Positions 1 to 9,647 are shown, counted from the first letter of the stretch. The stretch: DNA of 64,000 bases from Bacteroidota bacterium (GCA_016699695.1 CP065006.1:186001-250000), one strand, 5' to 3'. Notes: generated from the sequence alone by a model not told the origin. Made by a program: numbers and translations.

Positions 1-424
1 ATGCCTTCTCTATTTTAAAGGCACCGCTCCCTTTCACTGAATAATACAAAACATCATGCACAGGAACATACACTACCCCCATCACCGGAGCGCCATGCTC
101 CACCAGTGCAATGTTTACTGTATACTCCCCTCTGTTTTGAATAAATTCACGCGTACCATCAAGCGGATCTACAAGCCATACCTGAGCCCAGTTTCTTCTT
201 TGCTGAAAATCGGGTAACGGGCTTTCTTCACTTATAATAGGAATTTGAGTGGTTTGAAGGTAGCTTTCAATAATCCGGTTCGATTCTAAATCGGCAAGTG
301 TGAGCGGAGACTGATCGGCCTTAAAGCTATGACCTGCCTGTTTTCCAAAATACTCAAGCGTAGCCTTTCCAGCTTCAATTGCGGCTTTCTTAACTAGCCC
401 TAACCATTGTTTGTGCAATGCCAT
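1..424 (-). CDS. cysQ: 3'(2'),5'-bisphosphate nucleotidase CysQ, 3' end cut by window edge
   Basis: About 141 N-terminal residues are visible; the rest lies outside the window. The reading contains the inositol-monophosphatase metal motifs: ISEESP (first metal-binding glutamates) and WLVDPLDGTREF (the DPLDGT motif). The following TVNIALVEHGAPVMGVVY stretch is typical of CysQ. The family removes the 3'-phosphate from PAP, a by-product of sulfate assimilation and sulfotransfer, in the cytoplasm. The start is the ATG at 424 (MALHKQW). An upstream ATG near 480 is in another frame. The gene diverges from pepD. Confidence 0.9.
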   Translation of the reverse strand, partial: MALHKQWLGLVKKAAIEAGKATLEYFGKQAGHSFKADQSPLTLADLESNRIIESYLQTTQIPIISEESPLPDFQQRRNWAQVWLVDPLDGTREFIQNRGEYTVNIALVEHGAPVMGVVYVPVHDVLYYSVKGSGAFKIEKA

Positions 425-650
425 CAATCTGTTTAGAATTAATCTCGCATAAAGATGCGAAAGCCTTCGAAATAATCATAAAGTTTTCATTTATGTTTGG
501 CCAAAGACATTTTAATCACAATCCAGGGTAAACAGCTATGCGCCAAAAAACACTTTTTTCAACCTGATTAAAAGCCATTTTTAACATGAGATTAATTTAA
601 CGTAAATTAAAAATGAATTTAGTATTTTAGTACGCCAAGAAAAACTAAAA

Positions 651-2111
651 ATGAGCCAGCTTACCTCTTTACAACCCACTTTATTGTGGAAATATTTCGA
701 TGCCATCCTTAAAATCCCCCGTCCTTCGAAGAAAGAAGAAAAGATTATTGCGTACCTTGAAAATTTTGCACTCGAAAACAACCTCGATTACAAAAAGGAT
801 GCAATCGGCAATATGCTGATAAAAAAAGCTGCCACCAAAGGGAAAGAACGGGTAAAAACGGTTGTGCTTCAAAGCCATGTTGACATGGTATGCGAAAAAA
901 ACAGCAACGTCAGGCACAACTTCGATACCGATCCAATTAAGCCGCTTATCGAAGGCGATTGGGTAAAAGCCAGTGGCACAACCCTGGGAGCTGACAATGG
1001 CATTGGGGTAGCCACTTCATTAGCCGTACTTGCCAATAAATCGCTTGTGCATGGTCCTATTGAATGCCTCTTTACAGTTGATGAAGAAACAGGGCTCACC
1101 GGTGCACATAAGTTGGAAAAAGACTTCTTTTCGGGCAAAATACTCATCAACCTCGATTCGGAAGATGAAGGCGAAATTTTTATTGGCTGTGCCGGGGGTA
1201 TTGATACTTTAATTTCCTTTCCACTGAAATATACTAAGCCTCCAAAGAAATGGTCGACTTATCAAGTAAGTATTCGTGGGCTTAAGGGTGGGCATTCTGG
1301 CGATGACATTAACAAAGGGCTGGCTAATGCTAACAAATTACTTACACGCCTGCTGTGGACAGCCAGAAAAGATTTCGGGCTGCTTCTCTCCGATTTTCAG
1401 GGCGGAAACCTTCGTAACGCTATTCCGCGCGAAGCCAATGCTCTGGTTACATTGGACGCATTAAATGCTAAAAGCTTTGAAAAATATGTTGCCCGCTTCG
1501 AAAAAATGGTAAGAAATGAATTTTCGTATACTGAACCTGATTTATCAGTAAAACTGGAAGCACACAAACCACTTAAGAAAGTGTTGAAAAATAAGGTTTC
1601 TTCTCAATTGCTCAATGCCCTATACGCCTGCCCTAACGGAGTTATGGCCATGAGTCAGACCGTTCCAGGACTGGTTGAAACCTCCACCAACCTTGCTTCG
1701 GTACATTTTAAGGAGCCTGATATTGCTGAAATTGTCACCAGCCAACGAAGCTCTGTCGAATCGGCTAAACTGGATACCATGAACCGTGTAATCAGTACTT
1801 TTTCCTTAACAGAGGCCACTATTCGTCATTCCGACAGCTATCCGGGATGGACTCCTAATCCAAACTCTGATGTGCTTAGGTTGGCCCAAAATGTGTATCA
1901 AACTCTATTCTCCGAGCAAGCCAAAGTAAAAGCTATTCATGCAGGGCTGGAATGCGGATTGTTCCTCGAAAAATATCCCGATCTTGATATGATTTCCATT
2001 GGTCCTACCATGCGTGGCGTGCACTCACCCGACGAACGCCTTCATATTGCATCGGTAGAAAAATTCTGGGCATTCTTTTTAAAGATTTTAGAAGAAATTC
2101 CCGAAGAATGA
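651..2111 (+). CDS. pepD: Aminoacyl-histidine dipeptidase (M20 family, PepD)
   Basis: A 486-residue cytosolic metallodipeptidase, the usual PepD length (about 485). M20 metal motifs appear in order: QSHVDMVCEKN near residue 75, LGADNGIGVA near 105, the catalytic DEETGLTGA near 130, then INLDSEDEGEIFIGCAGG. The lid domain carries the GLKGGHSGDDIN motif and the C-terminal part has HAGLECG. PepD hydrolyses Xaa-His and other dipeptides. It has no signal peptide and appears monocistronic. A weak hairpin (CCCCG/CGGGG, loop of about 11) follows the stop but has no T-run. Confidence 0.95.
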   Translation: MSQLTSLQPTLLWKYFDAILKIPRPSKKEEKIIAYLENFALENNLDYKKDAIGNMLIKKAATKGKERVKTVVLQSHVDMVCEKNSNVRHNFDTDPIKPLIEGDWVKASGTTLGADNGIGVATSLAVLANKSLVHGPIECLFTVDEETGLTGAHKLEKDFFSGKILINLDSEDEGEIFIGCAGGIDTLISFPLKYTKPPKKWSTYQVSIRGLKGGHSGDDINKGLANANKLLTRLLWTARKDFGLLLSDFQGGNLRNAIPREANALVTLDALNAKSFEKYVARFEKMVRNEFSYTEPDLSVKLEAHKPLKKVLKNKVSSQLLNALYACPNGVMAMSQTVPGLVETSTNLASVHFKEPDIAEIVTSQRSSVESAKLDTMNRVISTFSLTEATIRHSDSYPGWTPNPNSDVLRLAQNVYQTLFSEQAKVKAIHAGLECGLFLEKYPDLDMISIGPTMRGVHSPDERLHIASVEKFWAFFLKILEEIPEE

Positions 2112-2332
2112 AGCTCCCCGCAGCAAACTGACGGGGTATCTGCAAAGGATTTTATTTTGTTCGCCACAAGAGGCGGGGTATTTACCCACGCACCAATTTC
2201 AGTCCCGATGTAAATCAGAATTCGACTATAAAATTTCTTTTCGTGAACTCATGAAATTTAAGTCTCACGAATAAAAAAGTTAACATATTTCAATACCAGA
2301 GCAGCTCAAAGAGATTACTCTACGTATTAAAA

Positions 2333-2497
2333 TTACTCGTCGAGTGGCTCAAAATCAGCTTTCGATACCCCGCACACAGGGCATTCCCAATCATCTGGTA
2401 TATCTTCGAATGCCGTACCGGGCTTTATACCCGAGTCTGGGTCTCCTTCAACCGGATCATAAACAAGACCGCAAACAATGCATTGATATTTTTTCAT
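2333..2497 (-). CDS. Rubredoxin
   Basis: A 54-residue protein with the two rubredoxin iron-binding knuckles: YQCIVCGLVYDP at the N-terminus and WECPVCGVSKADFEPL at the C-terminus, giving a Cys4 mononuclear iron site. The length matches classical rubredoxins (52-54). The family passes single electrons to oxygen- or peroxide-reducing enzymes such as rubrerythrin or rubredoxin:oxygen oxidoreductase in anaerobes. It stands alone between pepD and the VTC gene, so its partner cannot be read from context. Confidence 0.95.
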   Translation of the reverse strand: MKKYQCIVCGLVYDPVEGDPDSGIKPGTAFEDIPDDWECPVCGVSKADFEPLDE

Positions 2498-2622
2498 AAA
2501 ACAGCCAATATTAAATTAAGGTTACTTATTATTGCTAATCTTGTAGTAGAAACAGATTAAGCAACGAATTTAATTTATTTAAACCACTTGATTTAAATTT
2601 TCGTATCAACAAAAAAAACAAA

Positions 2623-3396
2623 ATGCCTCTCGCTAGTCTTGCAAATAGTTTTAACCCTATCAGTCTGGAAGAAATGGACCGGGTAAAACTTATGAACCGC
2701 ACCGACACAAAATATGTTTTGAACGAAGAAATACTCATGGAAATTCTTTGCGCCGTAAAAGACGATTATTACATTCTGCAGATGGAAAACAGCCGAATAT
2801 TTCCATATGAATCGCTTTATTACGATACGGTGAAGAACGAAATGTACCATGCCCACCACAATGGAAAACCTAACCGGCATAAAATCCGCTTCAGAAAATA
2901 CCTTCAGAGCAACCACACCTTCTTAGAAATCAAGCAAAAGGTAAAAGGTTCGCGCACTATCAAGAAACGCATTCTTGTGGAAAACCTCGAAATTTCGCTA
3001 CTCGAAAACTCGAAATCCTTTATTATGAAGCATACTCCCTTCGATGCTGAGCTACTCGAATCGAAGCTTTACACCCGCTTCAACCGAATGACCTTGACAG
3101 ATAAAATGCATACCGAAAGAGTAACCATCGATACCCACATCGATTTTTACTTCCAAAATCACGATACCTTCCAGCTGAACAATTGTGTGGTGATTGAAAT
3201 TAAACGCGACGAAAACTCCCTGCATTCAGCCATCGGCAGCTATTTAAACCAAAAAGGAATACACCCGAATGGCATGAGCAAATATTGCCTCGGCAGGGCG
3301 CTGATCGAAAGTAACCTGAAGAAAAATAACTTTAAACGAAAAATAATTACATTAAAAAATATTGAGCATGGTAAATTTTATAGCCGAAGCATCTAG
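2623..3396 (+). CDS. VTC-domain protein (polyphosphate polymerase-like)
   Basis: A 257-residue protein resembling the bacterial VTC domain, a triphosphate-tunnel fold related to the yeast polyphosphate polymerase Vtc4. Visible features are an N-terminal MNRTDTKYVL segment, a YESLYYDT strand, basic KIRFRKY, the acidic pair FLEIKQKVKG and KKRILVEN, and a late VVIEIKRDE strand; alternating Lys/Arg/Glu residues line such tunnels. There is no signal peptide. It overlaps the downstream DUF4956 membrane gene by 29 bp, a translational coupling seen repeatedly for these two families. The substrate is not established by the sequence. Confidence 0.8.
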   Translation: MPLASLANSFNPISLEEMDRVKLMNRTDTKYVLNEEILMEILCAVKDDYYILQMENSRIFPYESLYYDTVKNEMYHAHHNGKPNRHKIRFRKYLQSNHTFLEIKQKVKGSRTIKKRILVENLEISLLENSKSFIMKHTPFDAELLESKLYTRFNRMTLTDKMHTERVTIDTHIDFYFQNHDTFQLNNCVVIEIKRDENSLHSAIGSYLNQKGIHPNGMSKYCLGRALIESNLKKNNFKRKIITLKNIEHGKFYSRSI

Positions 3397-4063
3397 TATA
3401 TTCGACACCCAATTGTTTGGAATCAAACTAATCGAGAAAGTAGAATTTACAGAACTTGTTGTTCGTTTTCTCTTTAATTTACTCATTGTTACAATTGCAG
3501 TAAGGTTTCTGTATTACCCCAGTACCAAGCGCAAAGATTATCTCTTTACCTACATACTTATCAGTACAGTCATCTTTTTATTGTGCATCCTGCTCGATAA
3601 TGTAAAACTTCAGATTGGTTTTGCCCTGGGGCTATTTGCTATTTTTGGCATTATCCGTTACCGAACCAATCCAATACCGATTAAAGAAATGACCTACCTG
3701 TTTTTGGTCATTGGCATATCGGTAATCAATGCCCTGGCCAACAAAAAAGTAAGTTATGCCGAATTGCTGTTCACCAATTTCAGTGTATTGATCATTGCCC
3801 TGATATTGGAAAAAGTAAACCTGGTAAAACACGAATCGTCGAAAATCGTGGAATACGAAAAAATTGAGCTAATTAAAAAAGACAGAAGAGAAGAACTGAT
3901 TGCTGACCTTGAAGAAAGAACAGGCATTAAAATTAACCGCATCGAAATTGGTCGTATCAACTTTCTGCGCGATACAGTGCGCATTCGCATACATTATTAC
4001 GAAGAAAACAATGCCTCTGTCTTTAATGTCGACGACTATGGCCAGGGCGACCTTGCCGATTAA
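3368..4063 (+). CDS. DUF4956 membrane protein
   Basis: A 231-residue integral membrane protein with about four hydrophobic segments in the first 140 residues. It includes the family hallmark FALGLFAIFGIIRYRTNPIPIKEMTYLF. A cytosolic tail follows with the motif ADLEERTGIKINRIEIGRIN. I start it at ATG 3368 (MVNFIAEAS) rather than the in-frame TTG at 3362. It overlaps the VTC gene, suggesting a membrane partner for the VTC enzyme. No biochemical role is established for DUF4956. A strong hairpin terminator follows. Confidence 0.8.
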   Translation: MVNFIAEASSIFDTQLFGIKLIEKVEFTELVVRFLFNLLIVTIAVRFLYYPSTKRKDYLFTYILISTVIFLLCILLDNVKLQIGFALGLFAIFGIIRYRTNPIPIKEMTYLFLVIGISVINALANKKVSYAELLFTNFSVLIIALILEKVNLVKHESSKIVEYEKIELIKKDRREELIADLEERTGIKINRIEIGRINFLRDTVRIRIHYYEENNASVFNVDDYGQGDLAD

Positions 4064-4067
4064 GCAT

Positions 4068-4099
4068 AAAAAAAGGCCGGTAAAAACCGGCCTTTTTTA
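4068..4099. terminator. Bidirectional intrinsic terminator
   Basis: An A-run, the stem AAGGCCGGT/ACCGGCCTT and a T-run sit between two convergent genes (stops at 4063 and 4117), so it can serve both strands. Confidence 0.85.
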
Positions 4100-4116
4100 T
4101 CTATTTTCTTGTTGAC

Positions 4117-4440
4117 TTATTTGCTTAAAAGTGCAATTTCAACTTGCTTGTTTACTGTTTCAATTTCTACAACTTCTGTATTGTAGCTCACATAAGTTGC
4201 TTCCAATTTAATTGCACTACCCAATGAGACATTCTCGAAAGTAAACCTTCCATCAAAATCGGTAAAGCGGGTTTCGCCGTTTGCAGTGATAGCAACGCCT
4301 GCCAGGGCTTCACCATTCTCAGCATCGACAACCACTCCGTTAAGTGTGGTTTTTCCTTCTGCACTACCTTCTACTTCCTCACCTGCCATTAAAGAAAGAC
4401 TGAACATTACTGCCAGACTTAAAATAAATAATTTTTTCAT
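4117..4440 (-). CDS. Small secreted carboxypeptidase-regulatory-like domain protein
   Basis: A 107-residue protein with a clear signal peptide (MKKLFILSLAVMFSLSLMAG) and a single CarboxypepD_reg-like beta-sandwich: LNGVVVDAENGEALAGVAI, then TRFTDFDGRFTFENV. In Bacteroidota this domain usually sits at the N-terminus of TonB receptors; here it stands alone as a short periplasmic or surface protein. The TonB receptor next to it on the same strand lacks such a domain, so a partnership is possible but unproven. The upstream region 4441-4585 holds nothing else I can identify. Confidence 0.75.
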   Translation of the reverse strand: MKKLFILSLAVMFSLSLMAGEEVEGSAEGKTTLNGVVVDAENGEALAGVAITANGETRFTDFDGRFTFENVSLGSAIKLEATYVSYNTEVVEIETVNKQVEIALLSK

Positions 4441-4585
4441 AAATACTTTTTTATATGCAGCAAAGGTAGGGCAAGCAAAATAGATGGACCTTAAATCAGA
4501 ATTATCCTTTACTTAATTTTATGTTAATTATTAGTGAGTTAATTAACCTTAATTTAATATGAGTTGGGCTTGTGATTGCAGCCTG

Positions 4586-6949
4586 CTAGAATTGAAAATT
4601 AATACCCGCATAATAGGCAGGTTCTGGTTTTTCCATGTAAGCAAACTGGAGTGATTGGCTTAACATATTGCGAACATTGATAAACACTTCTGCCCGGTTT
4701 TTAATTTCGTATGATAAGCGCGTATTCACTATCAACGCAGCGTTTATGTCAACCGAACTGTATTTGCTTGCAAATGTCTGTTGCGTATAGGAATATGCAT
4801 TGACATTGACAGTAAAATCATTTAAAAATCGAACATTCACCATCATACCTCCATAAAATGCAGGGGTAGCTGTATGCTGGCCACTCTCTCGCCGTTCCGG
4901 AAAACTTGTAGAATAGTTTTTTGTTGAATCTGAACTGGCATCTTCCAACATAAGTGTAATGGTCTCATCGAGAGAAAAGGGTATATAATCCGTCAGATAG
5001 CTGGTCTGGAGGGTTCCAAAAATCTTAAAATAAACGTTTTCGTTTACAACCCACTTAATATCAGCCGAAACTCCAAATTGTCTGGCTTTCATGTCGATGC
5101 TGGTATAATGCATGCGCACCCAGCTAGCAGACATGCCATCGGTAAGCAGGTTTACCGAATCGGGGTACAAGGCACCAAAATCGCTTGTTAGGTTATAATA
5201 TGCCTCTAAATCGATTAAAACATTTTCCGAAGGTTTCAATCGATAACCCAATTCAAAGCTATTCATACGCAATAAATCAATGTCTTTCTGACCTTTGTAT
5301 AAAATGTTGTTTGGTGCCGGCCTGGCCTCACGCTCCCATAGAAAATCTGAATAAGAATCGACCATAAAGGGACTTCTGTTTGCCCCCGATGCTACAACCC
5401 GAATCAAATGTGTTTCGTTGAAACGATAAGTAGTTATTAACTGAAACGAAGGATATGGTCGCTCATGGGTGTTGTATTTCTCTACTCGTAAGGCACCTAT
5501 AAACCTTAGCTTTTCCAAAGCCAGGTAATCGAGCCGCAGACTGTAAGCCAGGGTAGTAAACTCCTTGGGTCCATTTAAAAAACCCTGACCATTGTAGCTT
5601 AAATACGGTAAATCGTTGTAGAGGGCCGACTGAAAGGTTATTCCCGGCCTGATATTCAGTTTGCCTATGTTGAAATCGTATTCTGCATTGGCGTTTACAT
5701 GCTGCACATCTACTTTGAATCCTGTATCCTCTCGAACAATGTCTTGCCAACCAGCAAGATAGTTAATTTGAGCACCAAGGCCATATACTTTGGCATTCAG
5801 ATCGGTATAAGCCGTATTCGATACCCGACCTGTTTGTGCCGATGGGGTATCGCCCATTGTAGAACTAAAAACCTCAGAATGCTGAAAGCCCCCTTTAAGG
5901 TCGAATGCCAGATTTGTGGAAGGTTTAAATGACAGATAGGCGTTGCTTCCCGCTCTTCTGCGCGAAAGCGAAGGATTTGGATACATCAGGTCAATATTGT
6001 CTTTTGGGTCGAGTACCCTATAATAATAATTGCTATCGCCTTCGGGACAGATGAGTTTATCGATATCGCCGGAATATTGACTTGTATCTACTGCCTGGGC
6101 AGCATAATCCGGTAAAACCTCTAATTCTTCTTTCGATATAAAAGCACCCTGACCATAATTTGCTTTGTGTACATAAAGTTTATCGGTTGTGCGGTCGAGG
6201 GTTTCAAAATTTCCTGTAAGCCCAATACTCCAATTTTTAGAAATCTTTTTGCCTGCCGAAAGGGCTGCCAGCAGGCTGTTCTGAGAACCTACCATAAGAT
6301 TACCGCTCACTTTAAGTTTACGGGTCATGTATTTTTTTGTAATAATGTTCACTACTCCCGACACGGCATTGGGCCCATACAGTGCACTGGAAGCCCCTCT
6401 CACAATTTCTATCCGGTCTATGTCTTCAATTCCCACTGGTAGTGATTCGTAAAAAGTACCCCCATGAGCATAGTTATAAACAGGCCTGTTGTCTATCATT
6501 ACAAGTGTATTGGAATTTTCGGAATAGATAAGCATGTGTTCCGAGGGCAGATTATCTGTTCCCCGAATGTGCATATCGTAATTACCATTGGTTTTTTCGC
6601 GCACAATCAAACCCGGAGCAAGCCGCAGGGCTTCTTCGACCGACCTGGCTCCCGATGCTTTAATTTCGTCGTACGAAATAACAGAACTCGATAAGGGCGA
6701 GATAAAACTGCTCTCCAACTTCTTCGAGGCAGAAACCAGTTCTTTATTGAGTAGCATATCAGTTAATTCTTCGAGCGATACCCCTACAATCTGGGCTAGT
6801 TTGAGCAAATCTTCAAAGGGCAGGGCAAGCAGCTCATTGTAACTCATTTGCAACACATCTTCTTTGGTCATGTTGTCAATGTCGGTGTGCTGCGCCTGCA
6901 GCTTGAGCGCCAACAACATGATTAGTAAAAATAGAATCGGATTTTTCAT
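4586..6949 (-). CDS. TonB-dependent outer-membrane receptor
   Basis: A 787-residue receptor. A signal peptide (MKNPILFLLIMLLALKLQAQ) is followed by an unusual helical segment of about 45 residues (MTKEDVLQMSYNELLALPF), then a plug domain (SVISYDEIKASGARSVEEAL, RIEIVRGASSALYGPNAVSG) and a beta-barrel ending in an aromatic C-terminus (AGINFQF). No CarboxypepD_reg domain is present. I start at ATG 6949; a TTG at 6970 would overlap the upstream gene. It lies 13 bp after the YfiR-family gene, so the two form an operon. The substrate is unknown. Confidence 0.88.
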   Translation of the reverse strand: MKNPILFLLIMLLALKLQAQHTDIDNMTKEDVLQMSYNELLALPFEDLLKLAQIVGVSLEELTDMLLNKELVSASKKLESSFISPLSSSVISYDEIKASGARSVEEALRLAPGLIVREKTNGNYDMHIRGTDNLPSEHMLIYSENSNTLVMIDNRPVYNYAHGGTFYESLPVGIEDIDRIEIVRGASSALYGPNAVSGVVNIITKKYMTRKLKVSGNLMVGSQNSLLAALSAGKKISKNWSIGLTGNFETLDRTTDKLYVHKANYGQGAFISKEELEVLPDYAAQAVDTSQYSGDIDKLICPEGDSNYYYRVLDPKDNIDLMYPNPSLSRRRAGSNAYLSFKPSTNLAFDLKGGFQHSEVFSSTMGDTPSAQTGRVSNTAYTDLNAKVYGLGAQINYLAGWQDIVREDTGFKVDVQHVNANAEYDFNIGKLNIRPGITFQSALYNDLPYLSYNGQGFLNGPKEFTTLAYSLRLDYLALEKLRFIGALRVEKYNTHERPYPSFQLITTYRFNETHLIRVVASGANRSPFMVDSYSDFLWEREARPAPNNILYKGQKDIDLLRMNSFELGYRLKPSENVLIDLEAYYNLTSDFGALYPDSVNLLTDGMSASWVRMHYTSIDMKARQFGVSADIKWVVNENVYFKIFGTLQTSYLTDYIPFSLDETITLMLEDASSDSTKNYSTSFPERRESGQHTATPAFYGGMMVNVRFLNDFTVNVNAYSYTQQTFASKYSSVDINAALIVNTRLSYEIKNRAEVFINVRNMLSQSLQFAYMEKPEPAYYAGINFQF

Positions 6950-6962
6950 ACAGATTTGGCAA

Positions 6963-7469
6963 TTAATCAACTAAAACTCCCAGGGTTAGCAAGGCAGGAT
7001 TCACTTTAACTTCTTGCTGTTCAAGGTGTTTTTTGCTTATTTCGAAATTTAGGTTTCCGTTAGTTTTAATGTAATTCAGGCCCGAACCTTTTTCTGCCAT
7101 CCCCGGCGATTCGGTAATTACTACAACCCCTGCCCTGCTAATTTCTTTCAGAATTTCATTCAATTGGGCACTTCGGTTGTTCGGTATAAAAAGGATATGG
7201 CAATTGCGTGCTTCCTGAACAGTATAGATTTTTCGAAGCTCCATGGTCTGATCGCCTATTTTGCGCTTTTGGGCAATAATAGCCAGTTCGCCCATCACAT
7301 TGGAATTGCCATAAATGCCAATGATAAAATTGCCGCTTTGCTTTTCTGCAGGCCACTCGAGGTATTTGGTAAAGTTGTACATGAAAAGGGCTTTGAATTT
7401 ATCATCCTGGCCCTGTAAGGAAGCGCCAAAAAAATAAAGCAGAAAAAGAGCAAGCCAAAAACCCTTCAT
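6963..7469 (-). CDS. YfiR family (DUF4154) periplasmic protein
   Basis: A 168-residue protein with a signal peptide (cleavage near FGASLQGQ) and the DUF4154/YfiR pattern: KALFMYNFTKYLEWP, FIIGIYGNSNVMGEL, CHILFIPN, VVVITESPGMAEKGSGLNYI and a final NPALLTLGVLVD. In Pseudomonas, YfiR is a periplasmic repressor of the diguanylate cyclase YfiN. In Bacteroidota, members are often paired with TonB receptors, as here with a 13-bp gap. No diguanylate cyclase is seen nearby, so a YfiN-type role is not supported. Confidence 0.8.
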   Translation of the reverse strand: MKGFWLALFLLYFFGASLQGQDDKFKALFMYNFTKYLEWPAEKQSGNFIIGIYGNSNVMGELAIIAQKRKIGDQTMELRKIYTVQEARNCHILFIPNNRSAQLNEILKEISRAGVVVITESPGMAEKGSGLNYIKTNGNLNFEISKKHLEQQEVKVNPALLTLGVLVD

Positions 7470-7575
7470 ATTTTTATTGTAAGACCTCTTTTTTTTGCAC
7501 CTCGAAACAATCCCTCAAAGGGCGTTTGCTTAATATTTATTTCTCTAAAACAGTACCGTTCCTTTTTTGCGAATT

Positions 7576-9078
7576 TTACTGATGGGCTTCGCGAAGCAAA
7601 TCGTTGACTGTTTTTACCGGGTTAAACGTGCTGATGGGAACTTCCACAAAGAGCGTATTCCAACCTGCCATGGCACCATTCCACAAGCCGGGTAATTCCA
7701 ATGCCTTGAGCTCTTTTCCATCCTTTGATTTTATGGAAATAAAGCATGTATCCTCGTCAATAAAATCTTTCAGGTCGAATTTGTTTCCCTCATAATCTCT
7801 TACAGCACAAACCAGGTCTACAGGATTAAAATGGGTGGACTTGGCAAACAATCCTGCTTGTTCGGAATTGTTTAAATCAACTTGCGAAGACTCTAATATT
7901 TGTGTTGAAACTACGCCATTCTTATCCTTCACTAAAAAGGGTCCGCCCCCAGGTTCTCCGGTGTTTTTAACCATTCCGCATACCCTTAGTGGCCGGTTTA
8001 ATATTTGAAGCAACCAATCAGCATTGGTTTTGACCGATTCCGGAATCGAAATACAAAGTGTTTGTTCGATAAAATCCGAAGCCTTTTGAATGGTAACGGA
8101 ATCAGGATTTTCTTTCAAGGCTTTAATAATCTTAAAAATGGTTTTTTGAGTATCAATTAAAATTCCTGCCAATGCCTTTTTATATAAAAGCGTGGCACCA
8201 ATTTTTTTCTCGGGCACTACATTATCAATATTCTTGATAAATATAATGTCTGCATCAATTTCATTCAGGTTTTCAATAAGGGCGCCATGTCCACCGGGGC
8301 GGAAAAGCAGCTTCTTATCCTGGTCGTAAAAGGGACTATTGTCGGACTGCACAGCCAATGTATCGGTAGAGCTTTTCTGAACAGAAAATCCGATACGATA
8401 TTTTACACTGTACATATTTTCGTATTTTACAACTACCCTTTCTTTCAATTCCTGAAACAGCTTCAGGTGCTCGGGCGATACAGTAAAATGCAGGTTAACC
8501 TCGTTGTTGGCAGAACGGGCATAGCGCGATCCTTCCACCAGATGCTCCTCAAAAGGTGTGCGGGCAATGTTGCCGGCGTAAAAATGAAATTTCAGCAACC
8601 CCTTAGGCAGGTTGCCATAAGATAGTCCCTGACTTTCGAGAAGTGCATTTAAAATGAGCAGGTGCTTTCCTCCTGCTATTAGCCTTTCGATAGGGCCTTC
8701 GTCCTTTAATGTATCTGAAAGATCGTGGTAAAAAGCAAATTTCCGGATATGCTGAAAAAAACTCTTTATTTCTTCATTTTTATCTGGGCTAAGAGCCGGG
8801 GTTTGTTTTAGAGCATCTCTATACTCAAACAGAGATTTAAACATACGGCTGGCCGCACCCGAGGCAGGCACAAATTTGGTTATTTTCAAACTTTCCGATT
8901 CGTACTTTGCAGCCCATTTCTGAGCATCTTCAAGCTGTATAATTCCTTTTTCAGGTGTGGCAGGAGCTACAATTACGGCGGGTTTTACTCCGTTTCGAAA
9001 CATCTCAAGCTGCCATTCTGCTTTTTCAAGACTTATTCCTTTGTCTTGTAATACCTTAATGTCTTGCTGGTTAAACAT
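7576..9078 (-). CDS. DUF4301 family protein
   Basis: A 500-residue cytosolic protein recognisable as DUF4301, a Bacteroidota family of unknown function. Landmarks are FVPASGAASRMFKSLFEY near residue 75, FRPGGHGALIENLNEIDADIIFIKNIDN in the middle and PLRVCGMVKNTGEPGGGPF in the last third. The GHGAL and KNIDN stretches look nucleotidyltransferase-like (sugar-nucleotide pyrophosphorylase fold), which is my inference only. There is no signal peptide or membrane segment. It lies 21 bp downstream of the yjbQ gene on the same strand, probably co-transcribed. Confidence 0.8.
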   Translation of the reverse strand: MFNQQDIKVLQDKGISLEKAEWQLEMFRNGVKPAVIVAPATPEKGIIQLEDAQKWAAKYESESLKITKFVPASGAASRMFKSLFEYRDALKQTPALSPDKNEEIKSFFQHIRKFAFYHDLSDTLKDEGPIERLIAGGKHLLILNALLESQGLSYGNLPKGLLKFHFYAGNIARTPFEEHLVEGSRYARSANNEVNLHFTVSPEHLKLFQELKERVVVKYENMYSVKYRIGFSVQKSSTDTLAVQSDNSPFYDQDKKLLFRPGGHGALIENLNEIDADIIFIKNIDNVVPEKKIGATLLYKKALAGILIDTQKTIFKIIKALKENPDSVTIQKASDFIEQTLCISIPESVKTNADWLLQILNRPLRVCGMVKNTGEPGGGPFLVKDKNGVVSTQILESSQVDLNNSEQAGLFAKSTHFNPVDLVCAVRDYEGNKFDLKDFIDEDTCFISIKSKDGKELKALELPGLWNGAMAGWNTLFVEVPISTFNPVKTVNDLLREAHQ

Positions 9079-9099
9079 GTTGAATTCAGTTATATTAAT

Positions 9100-9510
9100 T
9101 TAATGAATAATCGTTAGTACAAGATTTCGTGGGCCACCGCTGTTCCTGAACTCGCAGAAATAGATACCCTGCCAGGTGCCAAGGTTCAACCGGCCTTTTG
9201 TAATAGGTATAGACAATGAAGCCCCAACCAGTGCTGATTTCAAGTGTGCAGGCATATCATCGCTACCCTCAAGCGTATGGGTAATATAGCCTTGATTCTC
9301 GGGTACAAGGCGGTCGAAAAAACTTCTAAAATCGGCTCGAACCGATGGATCGGCATTCTCGTTAAGGCAAATACCAGCCGAAGTGTGCTTTAAAAGGATA
9401 TTCAACAAGCCCGTTTCGGGCTGGCTTTCCAGTTCCTGCTCGATAAGCGGTGTGATAAGATGAAACCCACGGCTGTATCCCTTCAGTACTAATTCTTGTT
9501 GCCTTACCAT
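9100..9510 (-). CDS. YjbQ family protein (UPF0047)
   Basis: A 136-residue protein with the YjbQ signature: LLNILLKHTSAGICLNENADPSVRADF, a central GYITHTLEGSDDMPAHLKSALVG and a closing GTWQGIYFCEFRN. Family members are about 130-140 residues and form trimers; some show weak thiamine-phosphate synthase activity, hence the common name secondary thiamine-phosphate synthase enzyme, but the physiological role is unsettled. Conserved His and Asp/Glu residues of the family are present. It starts at ATG 9510 and is followed closely by the DUF4301 gene. Confidence 0.9.
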   Translation of the reverse strand: MVRQQELVLKGYSRGFHLITPLIEQELESQPETGLLNILLKHTSAGICLNENADPSVRADFRSFFDRLVPENQGYITHTLEGSDDMPAHLKSALVGASLSIPITKGRLNLGTWQGIYFCEFRNSGGPRNLVLTIIH

Positions 9511-9600
9511 GCCAAAATCAAAGTCTGGTTTTAATACTTCAAATTAAGACTTTTTAACCTTGTATGGTAAATCTTCTGGTAATTTTTATTAAGATTTCGA

Positions 9601-9608
9601 TACTTTTG
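9601..9608 (+). promoter_or_regulatory. Candidate -7 promoter element
   Basis: TACTTTTG matches the Bacteroidota -7 box TAnnTTTG and lies 39 bp before the ATG at 9648. No good -33 TTTG is found at the expected distance, so support is partial. Confidence 0.4.
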
Positions 9609-9647
9609 AACCAATTACAAGCGTACGGGTTGAAAGGGTAAGAAATT

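Noticed and set aside
2112..2332. Inverted repeats in the pepD-rubredoxin spacer
   Set aside because: CCCCG/CGGGG and TCGTGA/TCACGA arms are short with no T-run or second copy elsewhere; not listed as a terminator or repeat.
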